This document shows, one piece after another, positions 36,091 through 44,686 of a stretch of DNA of 64,000 bases. The stretch covers positions 1 through 64,000 of the forward strand of contig JAIUPL010000024.1 of assembly GCA_020160935.1 (NCBI GenBank). The letters are read 5' to 3'. The notes below the pieces were generated by a model. It was not told where the DNA came from, did no database searches, and saw only the letters and a program-made list of their open reading frames with translations. The DNA comes from Bacteroidota bacterium. Its GTDB lineage: Bacteria > Bacteroidota > Bacteroidia > Chitinophagales > Saprospiraceae. Within the stretch, counting starts at the first letter, position 1. Each line of letters begins with the position of its first letter. Both the position numbers and the translations under genes were made by a program.

Positions 36091-36201
36091 GTGTACGCTA
36101 CGCCCTGTGCCCTTTGTGAAACCCTGGTGGTCTTCGTGGTAAAAAATTTAACCACAAGGGACAAAAAGGGTGGCACAAGGGGCGCAAAGCGCAGCGTACA
36201 C
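36091..36201. repeat. family A palindrome, copy 2
   Basis: Arms 36091-36140 and 36151-36201 pair imperfectly over 50 bases (GTGTACGCTACGCC against GCGCAGCGTACAC, CTTCGTGGT against ACCACAAGG). It is the most diverged copy. It lies in the 328-base gap between two same-strand genes. I see no gene in the remainder, although TATCTTTC at 36297-36304 is a weak -7 candidate for the next gene. Confidence 0.8.
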
Positions 36202-36348
36202 AAACTATTAAATTCGTTTTTCCCCGGTTCCGTACCACCTCGCCGGGTTAAAAAAATGCTAAAGTCGAACTTCTGACACGCCCATACCAACGCCCGTATC
36301 TTTCCCGTCCGTCTTGGAAGTGTTGATCAAATAATTCAATGACTTTCC

Positions 36349-38016
36349 ATGAAAATGAATACCCTCGTCTTCCGCATTGCATTACTCGCCCTGCCGCTTA
36401 CATCAACTGCACAAGCCTGGAAATGGGCCGAGAGTCTCGGAACACCCAATAATGCGACCGTTATCAAAAATATTCGCCCTTACACAGGCGCTCAGGCACT
36501 GGTGTTCGGTTCGTTCGCGGCGCCATCGCTCACCCTTGGCAGCCATATGGTTGGGAATGCCGGTCAGGACGATGGTTTTATTGCCATTGCCGACGATACC
36601 GGCCAATACACCTGGGCGGCAGCGTTCGGCGGCGCCGGGCTAGACTATGCAGTCGATGCCGCTGCCGGCGCTGGAGGCGAACTGGTGGTAGCGGGTACTT
36701 TCACCAGCATTGCGCTGACAATCGGAAGCACAACCCTGCCGAACAATGGAGAAACAGATGCTTTTCTGGCCAAATACAACGCCGATCACTCCCTTGCCTG
36801 GGCCCACAACATCGGTACGGCCAACATCGATGAAGTGAGCGCCGTGGTGATGGATGCTGCCGGAAATGCGTATGTGTCGGGACAGGAAATCGACAAGTTT
36901 ACCCTGACGACCAAACACGTTTTTCTGAGAAAATACAACGCTTCCGGCACGCTGGTCTGGGAAAAAAAAGGAACGCAGCAAGGCGGCATCCTGCAATCCA
37001 CCGCTCTGTGCATCGATGCCGATCAGGCGGTGTATCTGGGCGGCTCCTTATATGGAACCGTCACGTTCGACAATATCAACCTGACGAGCGAATGGAGTTA
37101 TGCCGCTTTTATCGTGAAATACAATGCCGCCGGCGCCATTCTCGACACGCTTACCAATACCAACATCGATCGATTCAACAGCATGCAGGCGCATGGAGAT
37201 CATATTTACGCCTGCGCTGAACGGGTCAACTGGGCCATCGGTTGGGGCTGGCCACTGTCTGATTCAAAAATTCAGGTGTTCCAGTTCAACACCGATCTTC
37301 AACAAATTTGGGAAAAATCTGCAGGCGGCGAATCGCCTTCCCAGAGCCTCGATATTGCCCGAAGCATGAGTGTTGACAATGAGGGCAATGCGTACGTAAC
37401 GGGCTATTTCTTTAGCGATACGCTGCATTTCGCAGGCCAGGCTTTGCCCAACCTGTTCAACATACACTACTATTACCCGCAAATTTTTGTCCTCAAATAT
37501 GCCGCAGACGGCACGGAACTTTGGGGCAAATCGTACGGCGGCATCCACACCGATGTGGGCATGGGCATTTATGCTTTTGGCGAGGACCAGTTTTTCCTGG
37601 GTGGTCATTTCGACTCCGATCCTTTGGCTTTCGGCGACTACGAACTGCACAACACGGGCACGCTCGATTCGATGTACGTGCACCTGCGCCCTTCCCGTTT
37701 TCTGCGCAAAACGATGGGTTTTCTCAGCGTTTTTGATAAAAATGTGAGCAGCACCTTGCCGGAGCCTTCCTTGCAAGAAGTGGCTGTTTTTCCCAATCCG
37801 GCTTCCACTCAGATCACTATTCGCCTGAAATCGCCGGCAAATTCTTCAGTTCAACTTCAGATCAGAACCTCGGACGGGCGTGTGGTGCGGCAACATGAAT
37901 ATGGCAGCACGTCGCTCGAAATGCGGGAAGACGTCAGTTGCCTGATGCCGGGGATTTACTTTGTTACATTGCAGACAGCAGGCGGTGCTGCTTCCGGAAA
38001 ATTTGTAAAGTGGTGA
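36349..38016 (+). CDS. T9SS-secreted SBBP beta-propeller protein
   Basis: A 555-aa secreted protein (signal peptide MKMNTLVFRIALLALPLTST, cleaved after AQA). Residues about 30-450 contain SBBP-type propeller repeats, each with DxxGNAYVxGxF or an equivalent (DAAGNAYVSGQEI, DADQAVYLGGSLYGTVTFD, DNEGNAYVTGYFFSDTLHF) and FLAKYNADHSLAWAHN-like strands. The last 76 residues are a type A sorting domain (VAVFPNPASTQITIRL ... LMPGIYFVTLQ). It is predicted to be a surface or released propeller; ligand unknown. Confidence 0.88.
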   Translation: MKMNTLVFRIALLALPLTSTAQAWKWAESLGTPNNATVIKNIRPYTGAQALVFGSFAAPSLTLGSHMVGNAGQDDGFIAIADDTGQYTWAAAFGGAGLDYAVDAAAGAGGELVVAGTFTSIALTIGSTTLPNNGETDAFLAKYNADHSLAWAHNIGTANIDEVSAVVMDAAGNAYVSGQEIDKFTLTTKHVFLRKYNASGTLVWEKKGTQQGGILQSTALCIDADQAVYLGGSLYGTVTFDNINLTSEWSYAAFIVKYNAAGAILDTLTNTNIDRFNSMQAHGDHIYACAERVNWAIGWGWPLSDSKIQVFQFNTDLQQIWEKSAGGESPSQSLDIARSMSVDNEGNAYVTGYFFSDTLHFAGQALPNLFNIHYYYPQIFVLKYAADGTELWGKSYGGIHTDVGMGIYAFGEDQFFLGGHFDSDPLAFGDYELHNTGTLDSMYVHLRPSRFLRKTMGFLSVFDKNVSSTLPEPSLQEVAVFPNPASTQITIRLKSPANSSVQLQIRTSDGRVVRQHEYGSTSLEMREDVSCLMPGIYFVTLQTAGGAASGKFVKW

Positions 38017-38021
38017 GTTTT

Positions 38022-38246
38022 TAACACGAGGTTCTTTTTAACACAAAGGTTTTTTACCACAAAGTTTTTTACCGCGAAGATTTTTTTACCACAAAGGACA
38101 CCAAGGTTTCACAAAGGACACAAGGGGTTGCACAAAGAACACAAAGTATTGTATTTGAACTCTTTGTGTCCTTTGTGAAACCTTGGTGTCCTTTGTGGTA
38201 AAAAAATCTTCGTGGTAAAAAAACAATAAAACCTCCGTGTTTAAAC
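38022..38246. repeat. family A palindrome, copy 3 (extended)
   Basis: The core arms 38088-38124 and 38162-38199 (ACCACAAAGGACACCAAGG against its complement) are perfect over about 37 bases. Outer degenerate arms extend to about 38022 and 38246, with repeated TTTTTTACCACAAAG and GTGGTAAAAAAA units. It starts 6 bases after the stop of the SBBP protein and fills the gap to the next gene. Confidence 0.88.
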
Positions 38247-38270
38247 CTCCCCCTCAAATCAATACAACCT

Positions 38271-41200
38271 ATGCTCATGTTTTCCAGCACCCGTATACAC
38301 CTGGCCGTTTTGTCAATTGCGGCGCTCTTCGCCTTGCCATCAGCCAGCGCCCAGATACAGATCAACGAACTGCTGGCCGTCAATTCCACCATCGCCAGCG
38401 ACCCCGATTTTGGCGAGTTTTCCGATTATGCTGAATTGATCAACAATACTGCTGTACCCATCGACCTGGGCGGCTACACCCTCAGCGACGACCCGGCAGA
38501 AACGGATAAATGGGCGCTGCCGGCACTGACGCTCCAACCCGGTGAACTCCTGCTCGTCTGGACCGACGGGCAGGACAAACGGCCCGGCGACACGGCTTTT
38601 GTGGCCTACAAAAACGCCACTGCCACGATGAGCGCTTTGCATGCCGGTTTCCGCCTGAGCGGCGACGGCGAATACCTGGGCCTGTACAACCCGCAGGGCA
38701 ATTTGATGGATGAGATCACCTATTGCGTGCAGGCAGGCGATGTGTCGTACGGGCGCAGCACGGCTAATCCTTCACAATGGATTTATTTCGGCGAACCAAC
38801 GCCCGGCGCTGCCAACTCGCCCTTTGGCTCGGCTTCCATGGAAACGCCGGGAACACCCGTTTTTTCACTCGCGGAAGGATTTTATGACACCCCGCAAATG
38901 CTGCACCTGAGTACGCAGGAGCCGGGCGCAGTGATCCGATACACATTCGATGGGACGACACCCAATGCTGCGTCGCCAGTTTTCAGCACCGATATTCCGA
39001 TCAGCCTCAACCTCTCCATCAAAGCGCGGCTGTATGTGCCGGGTAAAATGCCGGGCAAGGTGATCACCAAATCCTTTTTTATCAACGAGAACAAGCAAAT
39101 GCCGGTGCTCTCGATCACCTCCAATGCCGCCAATCTGTACGGCTTTGATTTCGGTATCCTGCAAAATGCCATCAAAGACCGGGAAGTGCCTGCCACCATC
39201 GAGTACTTCGAGCCGGGCACGGGTGAACGCGCCTTCCTTTCCGGAGTTGGGCTGCGGGTGTTTGGCAGTTCGATTTACAACTTACCGCAGCGCCCCATTT
39301 CCGTGCGTTTCAAGGAAAAATACGGCGACGAAGTGCTGAAATATCCTTTGTTCGAGGGAAAATCCATTCCGCGTTACACCTCGTTTTTGCTGCGCAATGG
39401 CGGCAATGATTTCAACACCGCCTATTTCCGCGACGGACTGGGCGTACACCTCGTTAAAGGAAAAATGGACATCGATTACCAGGATTACAAACCCTGTATT
39501 GTGTTCATCAATGGCGCGTACAACGGCATTTACGAACTCCGCGAACGCCTCGACGAGCAGTACATCAGCAGCAACCACGAAATCAACGCCGACAACCTCG
39601 ATTACCTCGAAGACAGCCTGCAAGTGGTGGCAGGAGACGCGTACGACTTCGAGGATCTGATGCATTTTGTACAGCAACACGACCTGAGCGATTCCGCTAC
39701 ATTCGCCCGGGTTGCTGCCCGCATCGACCTCAGCGAACTCAGTAACTACCTGATTCTCAGGTCGTTCATCGGCTATCAAATTGCCGACCTCAACAACCAC
39801 TACTGGCGCAACCGCGACAACCAAGGCAAATGGCGCTGGGTGGCGGCCGACCTCGAACATGCTTTCGGGCAACTCGGCGGCGACCCCTACACAGACAATA
39901 CCATCGCCAAACTCGCCGGAATAGCGGGCAACCTGCCGGACTGGTCGACGCTGATGTTCAAGCGCCTGCTGCAAAACCCCGGCTTCCGCGACGAATTTAT
40001 TCAGCGCTCTGCTGCTTACCTGAACACGATTTTTCAGCCTTCCAGTACGCTCCAAACCGTTGACAGCCTGAAAAACCTCCTGCAACCACAGATGCCCAGG
40101 CACATCGGGTGCTGGCATTCGCCGCCGTCTATGGCCGTGTGGCAGGGGAATGTCGGCATGCTGAAAACTTTTTTGCAAAACCGCCCCGCGTTTTACCGCC
40201 AGCACCTGAGCAATTTATTTGGAAAACAGGACAGCGCGCAAGTGTCGCTGCACATCGTCGGGCAAGGCAAGGTGCTGCTCAGCGGCGTGGCATTTTCCGA
40301 AAACATGCAGGGGCCATTTTTCAAAAATACCCACATCAAACTGCAAGCCCTGCCTGCGCCCGGCCACCGCTTTGTGGGCTGGCAGGGTGTGAGCGGCAAT
40401 GGCGAATATGCCGACCTGACGCCTGTGGGCGACACGGCTTTCACGGCCATTTTTGAGCAAATACCAAATATCAGCATCATTCCGCCCCTGATTTCGGCCG
40501 ATACCACTTTGGCCGCTGCTGCATCTCCCTGGTTTGGTTTTGATGACGTGACGGTGCTGCCCGGCGCTCGCCTGCGAGTGGAAGCAGGCGCCACGCTGCT
40601 GCTGAGCGACGGCGTTTGTTTGGATGTGCAGGGCGGATTGCGGCTGGAAGGCACCGCCAGTCAGCATGTGCGCATACAACCCGACCCCTTGCCTTCGGCG
40701 CGGCGTTCGTACTACGGACAGTCGGGTTTTTGGGGCAGCATCCAGGCCGAAGAACCGACGGACAGCGTGGTGATTCGGTATGCCGACCTGCGGGGCGGTA
40801 GTTTCGGGCGCGACCGCAGCCGCCATTTTTCTACGATTTCCGCGTACGATTGTCCGCTGTGGGTGGAACATTCGACCATTTCGGAGGGCAAAGCGCCGCT
40901 CATCGCCCGGGGCGGCAGCGCTTACATCGGGTACTCCGAATTTCACACTTTTGTCAGTTGCAATGGTTTTGTCAGCCTGTACGACATGGACGCGCCGCTG
41001 ATCGAACATTGTGTGTTTGCCGGAAACCGCGCCATCAACACCGACGGCATCGACATCAAGGGCGTGACGAACGGCATCGTGCGCCAAAACCACGTGTACG
41101 GCTTCCTCGGCTCCAACTGCGACGCGATCGACCTCGGTATTTACACGGAAAACTGCCTTGTGGAGCAAAATATCGTACACGACTGCTCGGATAAGGGCAT

Positions 41201-42845
41201 TTCTATCGGCTCGCAATCGGACGCGCTCGTTCGCCGAAACGTGATATACGACTGCGACCTCGGCGTGGCCGTAAAAGACAGCCTGGCAGTAGCGCACATC
41301 GACCAGAACACGTTTTATGGCAACCGGCAGGCGGTGTCCTGTTATGAAAAAAGCGCCCTGCGCGGCGGTGGCAAGGCTTTTGTGAAAAACACGATTTTGT
41401 CGACCTCCACGGAGGCGAGCGTTTATTTCGACGCAAAATCCAGCGTGGAGACCAGTTATTCGCTTTCCGACCGCGAGGTGCTGCCTGGAACAGGCAATCT
41501 GCACACCGATCCGGCGCTCGTGTTTCCGTCTGCGGGCAATTTCGAACTTGCGCCCGGCTCGCCTTGCATCGACAGCGGCGATCAGTCCTCACCCGACGAC
41601 CCCGACGGCAGTCAGGCGGATATGGGCGCGTACTACACCCATTCGGGAGCGTCCGCGCTGACGCTGCACATCAACGAATTTCAATACCACCCGCCGTTCA
41701 ACTACCCCACGGGCGACTGGGTGGAACTATACAACCGAACCGAACTACCCATCGACCTCACGGGCTGGCGTATGGCGCAGGGACTGAACGAGTTGGTGTT
41801 TCCGGAAAATACGACCGTGCAGCCGGGTGCTTACCTCGTGGTGTGTCAGGATACGGCGCAATTCCGCCTGTTTTATGCCCATTCGGCCCCACTGGCAGGT
41901 AATTTCCACTTCGATCTGGACAACAAAGCCGGAAAAATTGCCCTGTACGACTCCTCCGGAACGCTGGTTCACAGCGCGCGCTACGCCGACACGCGCCCCT
42001 GGCCGCCGCTGGCCGACGGTTTAGGCGCTACCGTGGAACTGGAACAAAACGCCGCCGGCAACCTGCCCACCGACTGGCGCGAAAGCCATGTGCTGCTGGG
42101 CACGCCTGGCTTGCCGAACAGCCTCCCGCCCGATGTGTCGGCGCTGTTTGTCAACGAAATTTTGGCCTCCAACACCCAGTCGCTCCCCGACGAGCAGGGC
42201 GCATACGACGACTGGTTTGAACTGTACAATGCTTCCGACGACTCGCTGAACGTGGGCGGCCTGTGCTTCACCGACAATGTGACCGAGCCTTGCCGCTGGC
42301 AGGCGCCTATGCATTTCCCCGACCTGACTACGTTGCCGCCGCACGGCTTCCTGCTGCTCTGGGCCGACGGGCAGCCGGGACAGGGCCCTTTGCACGCAGA
42401 CTTCAAACTGAGCGCAGCCGGCGAAACGGTGGCCATTTTTCAGCGCAGCGGTTTCGGCTATGCCGAACAGGAACGCCTGAACTTCGGCCCGCAAACGCCT
42501 GATATTTCCCGAGGCCGCTACCCCGACGGCAGCGCAGATATTCGTTTTATGCTGCCCACGCCCGGCGCGACGAATGTCGCTTCGGGCACGGCCGAGCCGC
42601 CGCCGCTGCCCCTGGAACTGTACCCGAATCCTTTTTCGGAATGGTTGTTTGTCAGCACCGAAACCGTAGAAAAACCTTACCGCCTGACCCTGCTGAATGC
42701 GCAGGGTCAGGTGGTGTACCGGGCCGAGGGGCTGCGGGATGAGCAGGCGCGGATACATCGGGGCGGACTGCCGGCGGGGGTGTATTGGGTGGTGGTGTTG
42801 GATGGGAAAGGGAGAAGGTATGGGGGGAAAGTGGAGGCGGATTGA
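38271..42845 (+). CDS. lamin-tail/CotH/beta-helix T9SS surface protein
   Basis: A 1524-aa modular secreted protein (signal MLMFSSTRIHLAVLSIAALF, cleaved after SASA). Order: lamin-tail domain (about 27-165, INELLAVNSTIASDPDFGEF); a chitobiase C-terminal-like Ig module (about 200-260, GAVIRYTFDGTTPNAASP); a CotH-type kinase-fold region (about 265-600, FINGAYNGIYELRERLDEQY, WRWVAADLEHAFGQ); an InlB_B-like module (GHRFVGWQGVSGNG). A right-handed parallel beta-helix follows (about 740-1110, GIDIKGVTNGIVRQNHVYGF), then two further lamin-tail domains (about 1125-1260, 1285-1430) and a type A sorting domain (LELYPNPFSEWLF ... LPAGVYWVVVL). CotH proteins phosphorylate coat proteins in Bacillus; activity here is not shown. 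Confidence 0.9.
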   Translation: MLMFSSTRIHLAVLSIAALFALPSASAQIQINELLAVNSTIASDPDFGEFSDYAELINNTAVPIDLGGYTLSDDPAETDKWALPALTLQPGELLLVWTDGQDKRPGDTAFVAYKNATATMSALHAGFRLSGDGEYLGLYNPQGNLMDEITYCVQAGDVSYGRSTANPSQWIYFGEPTPGAANSPFGSASMETPGTPVFSLAEGFYDTPQMLHLSTQEPGAVIRYTFDGTTPNAASPVFSTDIPISLNLSIKARLYVPGKMPGKVITKSFFINENKQMPVLSITSNAANLYGFDFGILQNAIKDREVPATIEYFEPGTGERAFLSGVGLRVFGSSIYNLPQRPISVRFKEKYGDEVLKYPLFEGKSIPRYTSFLLRNGGNDFNTAYFRDGLGVHLVKGKMDIDYQDYKPCIVFINGAYNGIYELRERLDEQYISSNHEINADNLDYLEDSLQVVAGDAYDFEDLMHFVQQHDLSDSATFARVAARIDLSELSNYLILRSFIGYQIADLNNHYWRNRDNQGKWRWVAADLEHAFGQLGGDPYTDNTIAKLAGIAGNLPDWSTLMFKRLLQNPGFRDEFIQRSAAYLNTIFQPSSTLQTVDSLKNLLQPQMPRHIGCWHSPPSMAVWQGNVGMLKTFLQNRPAFYRQHLSNLFGKQDSAQVSLHIVGQGKVLLSGVAFSENMQGPFFKNTHIKLQALPAPGHRFVGWQGVSGNGEYADLTPVGDTAFTAIFEQIPNISIIPPLISADTTLAAAASPWFGFDDVTVLPGARLRVEAGATLLLSDGVCLDVQGGLRLEGTASQHVRIQPDPLPSARRSYYGQSGFWGSIQAEEPTDSVVIRYADLRGGSFGRDRSRHFSTISAYDCPLWVEHSTISEGKAPLIARGGSAYIGYSEFHTFVSCNGFVSLYDMDAPLIEHCVFAGNRAINTDGIDIKGVTNGIVRQNHVYGFLGSNCDAIDLGIYTENCLVEQNIVHDCSDKGISIGSQSDALVRRNVIYDCDLGVAVKDSLAVAHIDQNTFYGNRQAVSCYEKSALRGGGKAFVKNTILSTSTEASVYFDAKSSVETSYSLSDREVLPGTGNLHTDPALVFPSAGNFELAPGSPCIDSGDQSSPDDPDGSQADMGAYYTHSGASALTLHINEFQYHPPFNYPTGDWVELYNRTELPIDLTGWRMAQGLNELVFPENTTVQPGAYLVVCQDTAQFRLFYAHSAPLAGNFHFDLDNKAGKIALYDSSGTLVHSARYADTRPWPPLADGLGATVELEQNAAGNLPTDWRESHVLLGTPGLPNSLPPDVSALFVNEILASNTQSLPDEQGAYDDWFELYNASDDSLNVGGLCFTDNVTEPCRWQAPMHFPDLTTLPPHGFLLLWADGQPGQGPLHADFKLSAAGETVAIFQRSGFGYAEQERLNFGPQTPDISRGRYPDGSADIRFMLPTPGATNVASGTAEPPPLPLELYPNPFSEWLFVSTETVEKPYRLTLLNAQGQVVYRAEGLRDEQARIHRGGLPAGVYWVVVLDGKGRRYGGKVEAD

Positions 42846-43309
42846 ACAGGATTTTTGGGATTGGAAGGATTAGAAGGATTTCCGTTTAGATGTCTAAAAT
42901 TTATCCAATATAGAGTATACACATATTGTACTCTGCCGTTTTTTGTTGTGCCGTAGCCGTTAGCCGATACCATGATTGCCAAGGGCGAAGGGGTGGTGGT
43001 GGTATGGACTTTAGTCCGTCGGGACAGCGCCATTTATGGCGCAAAAAGTATTATTTTTTTTGTGGGCGCCATAAATGGCGCTGTCCCGACGGACTAAAGT
43101 CCATACTACCACCCCTTTGCCCTTGGCAATACTCGCAATTATGGCCCCTGTTGGCATGCTTGCAAAGGTTATGAACTGAACTGACTAAATCGAAGTCTGT
43201 TTGTCCCGCATAGGGTACAATATGCGACAGTCATTTTATCCAATTTTAAAATTTGTCGACATCAAATTGGGAATCCTTCTAATCCCTTCAATCCTGATAA
43301 TCCTGTTCA
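42843..43309. repeat. three-layer nested inverted repeat, family B copy 2
   Basis: Outer layer: about 42843-42902 pairs with about 43245-43309 (both read TGAACAGGATT then GGATTRGAAGGATT-like words and GATGTC). These begin at the stop codons of the two convergent genes. Middle layer: CATATTGTAC (42922-42931) pairs with GTACAATATG (43215-43224). Inner layer: 42978-43042 pairs with 43066-43127 (GCCAAG ... GGACTTTAGTCCGTCGGGAC ... TTTATGGCGC). The inner and middle layers match the 16475-16732 element. No gene lies in this 461-base gap. Confidence 0.9.
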
Positions 43310-44686
43310 ACCTCCCAGCCCCCTCGCCTTTTCAAAATACCCTTCCGCCAGTTCGTTTTTGCCCATTTTTTGGCAGATGTCGCCCATTTTGTTGTACGAT
43401 ATCTTCAAATTCTTTTTGAACTGCGCATTGTCGGGGCTGCTTTGAAAGGTGAGTTCCGTCATTTCCAGGCCTTTTTCAAAATAGAAAAATGCTTTTTCGA
43501 GGTCTTCCAACTTTTCATACAACTCGCCCAATTTGTAATACGAAATGGCGAGTCCGTTTTTGAAGGCCACATTGTTGGGATAGTCCTTGAAGAGTTCTTC
43601 AAATAATTGGGTTTCATCTTCAAAGAACTTCAAAGCCTGCTGCAAATTGCCCAAAGCCGTGTGCGTAGAGCCGAGTTTTTCGTAAGAAATGGCGAGGTTA
43701 TTCTTGAACATTGAAATAGAAGGAGTTTTTGTGGATAACTCCAGTTCAATTTCCTTATATTTCTCAAAATGCAACAATGCATTGTTCAAATCACCTCTAA
43801 GCAAATAGAGGTATCCGAGCCTTTCATGTCCAAGCCCTACATCGTTTTTGTCATCAGAAAGGGATGCTTGTTCAATTGCTTTTTCAAATAGCGGAAGCGC
43901 ATCTTCCAGTTTACCAAAAACATTAAGAATGTCCCCTTTCTGAATCCATATCCAGGGTTTTTCATTATCCTGGACGTGCTGCTCCCAGGTATCAAGAGTA
44001 GAAAATGCCAGATCGTATTTTCCTAAATCATTGGCAGCATTAACAATCTGGGGATAAAGCGTAAGGCGGTATGCCAGTTCTGTTTCCGGGGTGTTGTCCA
44101 ATAACGAAATAAGGCGACGGAGTTCAGTATCATCCGTATTTACTATTTCGGCCTTTGGAATATATTTTTCTGGAGTTATGTCTGAGACAGCAGTGGCAAC
44201 TTCTTTTTCCAAATCCAGCATCAGGGAGCGAAAAGACCAAAGATCAGGCATTTTTTCCATGATGGTTTTTGCATACAATTCGCCGGTAGTGGCGGGAACA
44301 AAAACAAAAAGAGCGATCGGAGATTGAGCGAGTTTGTCGCGACGGAGGTTTAGCCCTGCAGTGATCTGACGCCGCCTTTCATTATTGGCAGCCATTTGAG
44401 GAGTTTCTCGTTGAAGAGAGTCACGGTCTTCTTTCAGTACATCGTCAAAGTTTTCAAGAAAAAAGAAGCCTCTGTTTATGGAAAAATAGGCATCCAAAAT
44501 GCTACGATAATCGCTCGCCGCTGCGTCGGCTTTCAGGAAAGGGCGATCAGGGAATCGAGATTGCAGGTCGCTTTCAAGTTGGCGCAGAAACGAATAGTGA
44601 TTGAACCGTACAATCACAAAGCGGAATGCCTCTGTACGAAGCAGTTTGAACAAAGGTCTTGTTTCTTCGGTATAATTATCCGACAT
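43307..44686 (-). CDS. TPR protein with degenerate NTPase-like N-terminal domain
   Basis: A 459-aa protein starts 11 bases inside the end of the upstream ATPase gene. Residues about 1-180 form a distinct globular domain with FRFVIVRFNHYSFLRQLESD, NRGFFFLENFDDVL, LNLRRDKLAQSPIALFVFVP and MPDLWSFRSLMLDLEKE. From memory, LNxxRDxL and PDxWSxRS mark the P-loop-less region found before TPRs in STAND-like proteins. No Walker A is visible. From about 190 on come six to seven TPR motifs (LGHERLGYLYLLRGDLNNAL, NNLAISYEKLGSTHTALGNL, KNGLAISYYKLGELYEKLED). The pair looks like a sensor/effector or scaffold system; no nuclease motif is seen. Confidence 0.82.
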   Translation of the reverse strand: MSDNYTEETRPLFKLLRTEAFRFVIVRFNHYSFLRQLESDLQSRFPDRPFLKADAAASDYRSILDAYFSINRGFFFLENFDDVLKEDRDSLQRETPQMAANNERRRQITAGLNLRRDKLAQSPIALFVFVPATTGELYAKTIMEKMPDLWSFRSLMLDLEKEVATAVSDITPEKYIPKAEIVNTDDTELRRLISLLDNTPETELAYRLTLYPQIVNAANDLGKYDLAFSTLDTWEQHVQDNEKPWIWIQKGDILNVFGKLEDALPLFEKAIEQASLSDDKNDVGLGHERLGYLYLLRGDLNNALLHFEKYKEIELELSTKTPSISMFKNNLAISYEKLGSTHTALGNLQQALKFFEDETQLFEELFKDYPNNVAFKNGLAISYYKLGELYEKLEDLEKAFFYFEKGLEMTELTFQSSPDNAQFKKNLKISYNKMGDICQKMGKNELAEGYFEKARGLGG

